Source: Methylobacteriaceae bacterium (GTDB lineage: Bacteria; Pseudomonadota; Alphaproteobacteria; Rhizobiales; Beijerinckiaceae). Taken from it: a stretch of 7,955 nucleotides of DNA. The stretch lies in NCBI GenBank assembly GCA_031272615.1, contig JAISTL010000212.1, positions 1-7,955 of the forward strand, given 5' to 3'. Below, one piece after another: positions 6,934 through 7,955 of the stretch (within the stretch, counting starts at the first letter, position 1; each line of letters begins with the position of its first letter). Below the pieces are notes generated by a model that saw nothing but the letters and a program-made list of their open reading frames with translations, made no database searches and was not told the origin of the DNA. Made by a program: the position numbers and the translations under genes.

Positions 6934-6960
6934 TTGATTATGATCGATTTTTATAAATTC
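6934..6960 (+). repeat. Direct repeat copy 2 (200-bp spacing)
   Basis: Begins TTGATTATGATC, exactly 200 bp after copy 1. In the frame of the Sel1 gene it encodes LIMIDFYKF. The 170 bp between the copies show no internal similarity to the DNA after copy 2, so this is not a simple tandem duplication of 200 bp. Confidence 0.45.
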
Positions 6961-7062
6961 AGATCTTGTTTGAGGCATAAAAGTGATCTATTGATCCGCG
7001 CAGGGGTGATGCTTCATAATGTGAAGCTCATTCTAACAAAACAACAGTATAAAAGCTACATT

Positions 7063-7067
7063 AAGGA
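7063..7067 (+). promoter_or_regulatory. Ribosome binding site of the Sel1 gene
   Basis: AAGGA lies 10 nt before ATG 7078. The competing in-frame ATG at 7009 has AGGGG only 2 nt away, and ATG 6940 has no SD, so 7078 is preferred. Confidence 0.55.
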
Positions 7068-7077
7068 ACTATTTCCG

Positions 7078-7955
7078 ATGAAAACATATGATTCTGATGA
7101 TGAAATACGGAAGGCGGCAGAACGTGGTGATGCAGAAGGACAATTTTATTTAGGTGTCATGTACAACTTGGGTCACGGCGTTGAGAAAAGCCCCTCCAAT
7201 GCCGCGCACTGGTATCGAGCATCCGCGGAGCAGGGGTTTGCGCGTGCTCAGTATAATCTTGGTGTTATGTATAGCGAAGGTACAGGTGTTACCCAAGATG
7301 ATGAAGAGGCATTTTCGTGGTATCGCAAGGCTGCGGAACAAGGAGACCCAAGGGCGCAAAACAATCTGGCCGACATGTATTGTAGGGGGAGTGGCGTTCC
7401 TCAAGATTATGCCGAAGGAGCTTTGTGGTATCGTAAAGCAGCGAAACAGGGTGTCCGTGAGGCGCAAGATAATCTCGGTGAGATGTATGAGCGAGGTTTG
7501 GGTGTCGACCAAGATTATGCCGAGGCGGTGGCATGGTTTCGAAGGGCTGCAAAGAAAGGATTCGCGCCTTCGCAATTCAATCTGGGCGAAATGTATCGTT
7601 ATGGCAAAGGTGTGGAGCGGGATTGCAGTGAAGCGCTCCGCTGGTACCACAGGGCGGCGAGACAACGTCACTTGGAGGCTCAGTTCAACTTGGGTGTGAT
7701 GTATCATGATGGCGAAGGAGTACCTCAGGACTACGCCAAAGCCTTGCGTTGGTTTCGCATTGCGGCGAAACGGGGCAATGCGAAGGCCCAGTTTAATTTG
7801 GCTACGATGTATATCCGGGCCGAAGGTATTTCCTATAGATCTAATTTGGCTAAGCGTTGGTATCGTGCTGCTGCGGAGCAGGGTTATCTGCAAGCGCAGT
7901 TCATTCTTGGTCGCATGTATGGTGAGCCTGATGGATGGGGGTGTGATTATAATGA
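7078..7955 (+). CDS. Sel1-repeat (SLR) protein, 3' end cut by window edge
   Basis: 292 codons without a stop before the window ends. After a short N-terminus (MKTYDSDDEIRKAAERG), Sel1-like repeats of exactly 36 residues begin at residues 17, 53, 89, 125, 161, 197, 233 and 269; the eighth is cut. The consensus is A-Q-x-x-L-G-x-M-Y-x-x-G-x-G-V, then D-Y-A-x-A and W-Y-R-x-A-A-x-Q-G. Sel1 repeats form alpha-helical solenoids that scaffold protein complexes; bacterial members serve in signalling, exopolysaccharide control and host interaction, so the family gives no specific role. No signal peptide follows this start, so it is cytoplasmic if the start is right. The frame is open upstream to 6898 with ATGs at 6940 and 7009, so a longer protein is possible. 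DNA is less GC-rich than the core genes (about 43-55% in two hand-counted lines), which hints at separate origin. It is divergent from the helicase. Confidence 0.9.
   Translation, partial: MKTYDSDDEIRKAAERGDAEGQFYLGVMYNLGHGVEKSPSNAAHWYRASAEQGFARAQYNLGVMYSEGTGVTQDDEEAFSWYRKAAEQGDPRAQNNLADMYCRGSGVPQDYAEGALWYRKAAKQGVREAQDNLGEMYERGLGVDQDYAEAVAWFRRAAKKGFAPSQFNLGEMYRYGKGVERDCSEALRWYHRAARQRHLEAQFNLGVMYHDGEGVPQDYAKALRWFRIAAKRGNAKAQFNLATMYIRAEGISYRSNLAKRWYRAAAEQGYLQAQFILGRMYGEPDGWGCDYN

Larger units (their letters stand above)
6455..7077 (+). other. Divergent intergenic region between helicase and Sel1 gene
   Basis: 623 bp separating divergent genes. It holds the possible helicase promoter, a 43-codon plus-strand ORF, a degenerate direct repeat, a plus-strand terminator-like hairpin and a small hairpin GCTTCA-TAATG-TGAAGC (7011-7027) just before the Sel1 gene. 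A minus-strand open frame of 82 codons (6730-6978) crosses the same repeats, has no recognisable domain and is judged not coding. I see no tRNA. Base composition drops from the GC-rich helicase toward AT-rich DNA after about 6720. Confidence 0.6.

Noticed and set aside
6730..6978. Minus-strand open frame of 82 codons
   Set aside because: Spans the two direct repeats, has no recognisable domain and no good ribosome binding site.
7150..7893. Minus-strand open frame of 247 codons with apparent internal repeats
   Set aside because: Its repeats are the 108-bp Sel1 periodicity read backwards; the plus frame has the true Sel1 consensus.
7126..7955. Regularly spaced DNA repeats suggesting a CRISPR-like array
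   Set aside because: The 108-bp period is an in-frame 36-residue protein repeat with diverged DNA, not short identical repeats with unique spacers.

Overview
The window reads as a chromosomal segment of an alphaproteobacterium. The evidence is the conserved minus-strand order of an SUV3-like RNA helicase, an Hsp15-type S4 protein, a seven-iron ferredoxin (FdxA) and a CarD/CdnL regulator, each close to its alphaproteobacterial form. A TadD-like lipoprotein and a perfect CtrA-type box (TTAA-N7-TTAAC) fit the same class. Genus and order cannot be read from this sequence. The core is GC-rich (one helicase line counted by eye gives about 67% G+C); the right end is clearly less so.

Layout. Positions 1-898 (minus) hold the N-terminal 299 residues of a TPR lipoprotein of the TadD family, cut by the window edge. 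Between it and carD lie a 26-bp near-perfect palindrome overlapping the CtrA-type box and a strong intrinsic terminator for carD. carD is at 1117-1686 (minus). A 567-bp gap (1687-2253) has no convincing gene, but its plus strand carries three hairpins in a row, the last with a T-run, so a small RNA is possible. fdxA (2254-2595), the S4 gene (2698-3033) and the helicase (3041-6454) follow, all on minus; helicase and S4 gene are only 7 nt apart and probably co-transcribed. Next is a 623-bp region (6455-7077) with a possible helicase promoter, a 43-codon small ORF with good ribosome-binding sequence, a terminator-like hairpin and a degenerate direct repeat 200 bp apart. From 7078 to the right edge (plus) runs a Sel1-repeat protein with exact 36-residue periodicity, cut by the edge.

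Function. The minus-strand core is housekeeping: RNA unwinding and turnover, ribosome rescue, electron transfer, and promoter open-complex stabilisation at rRNA and growth genes. TadD suggests a Tad/Flp pilus or adhesion function, possibly under cell-cycle (CtrA) control. The Sel1 gene and its 5' region look like accessory DNA.

I see no complete undescribed system. The best leads are the CtrA-type site before tadD, the plus-strand hairpin cluster between carD and fdxA, and the repeated small-ORF/leader region before the Sel1 gene.
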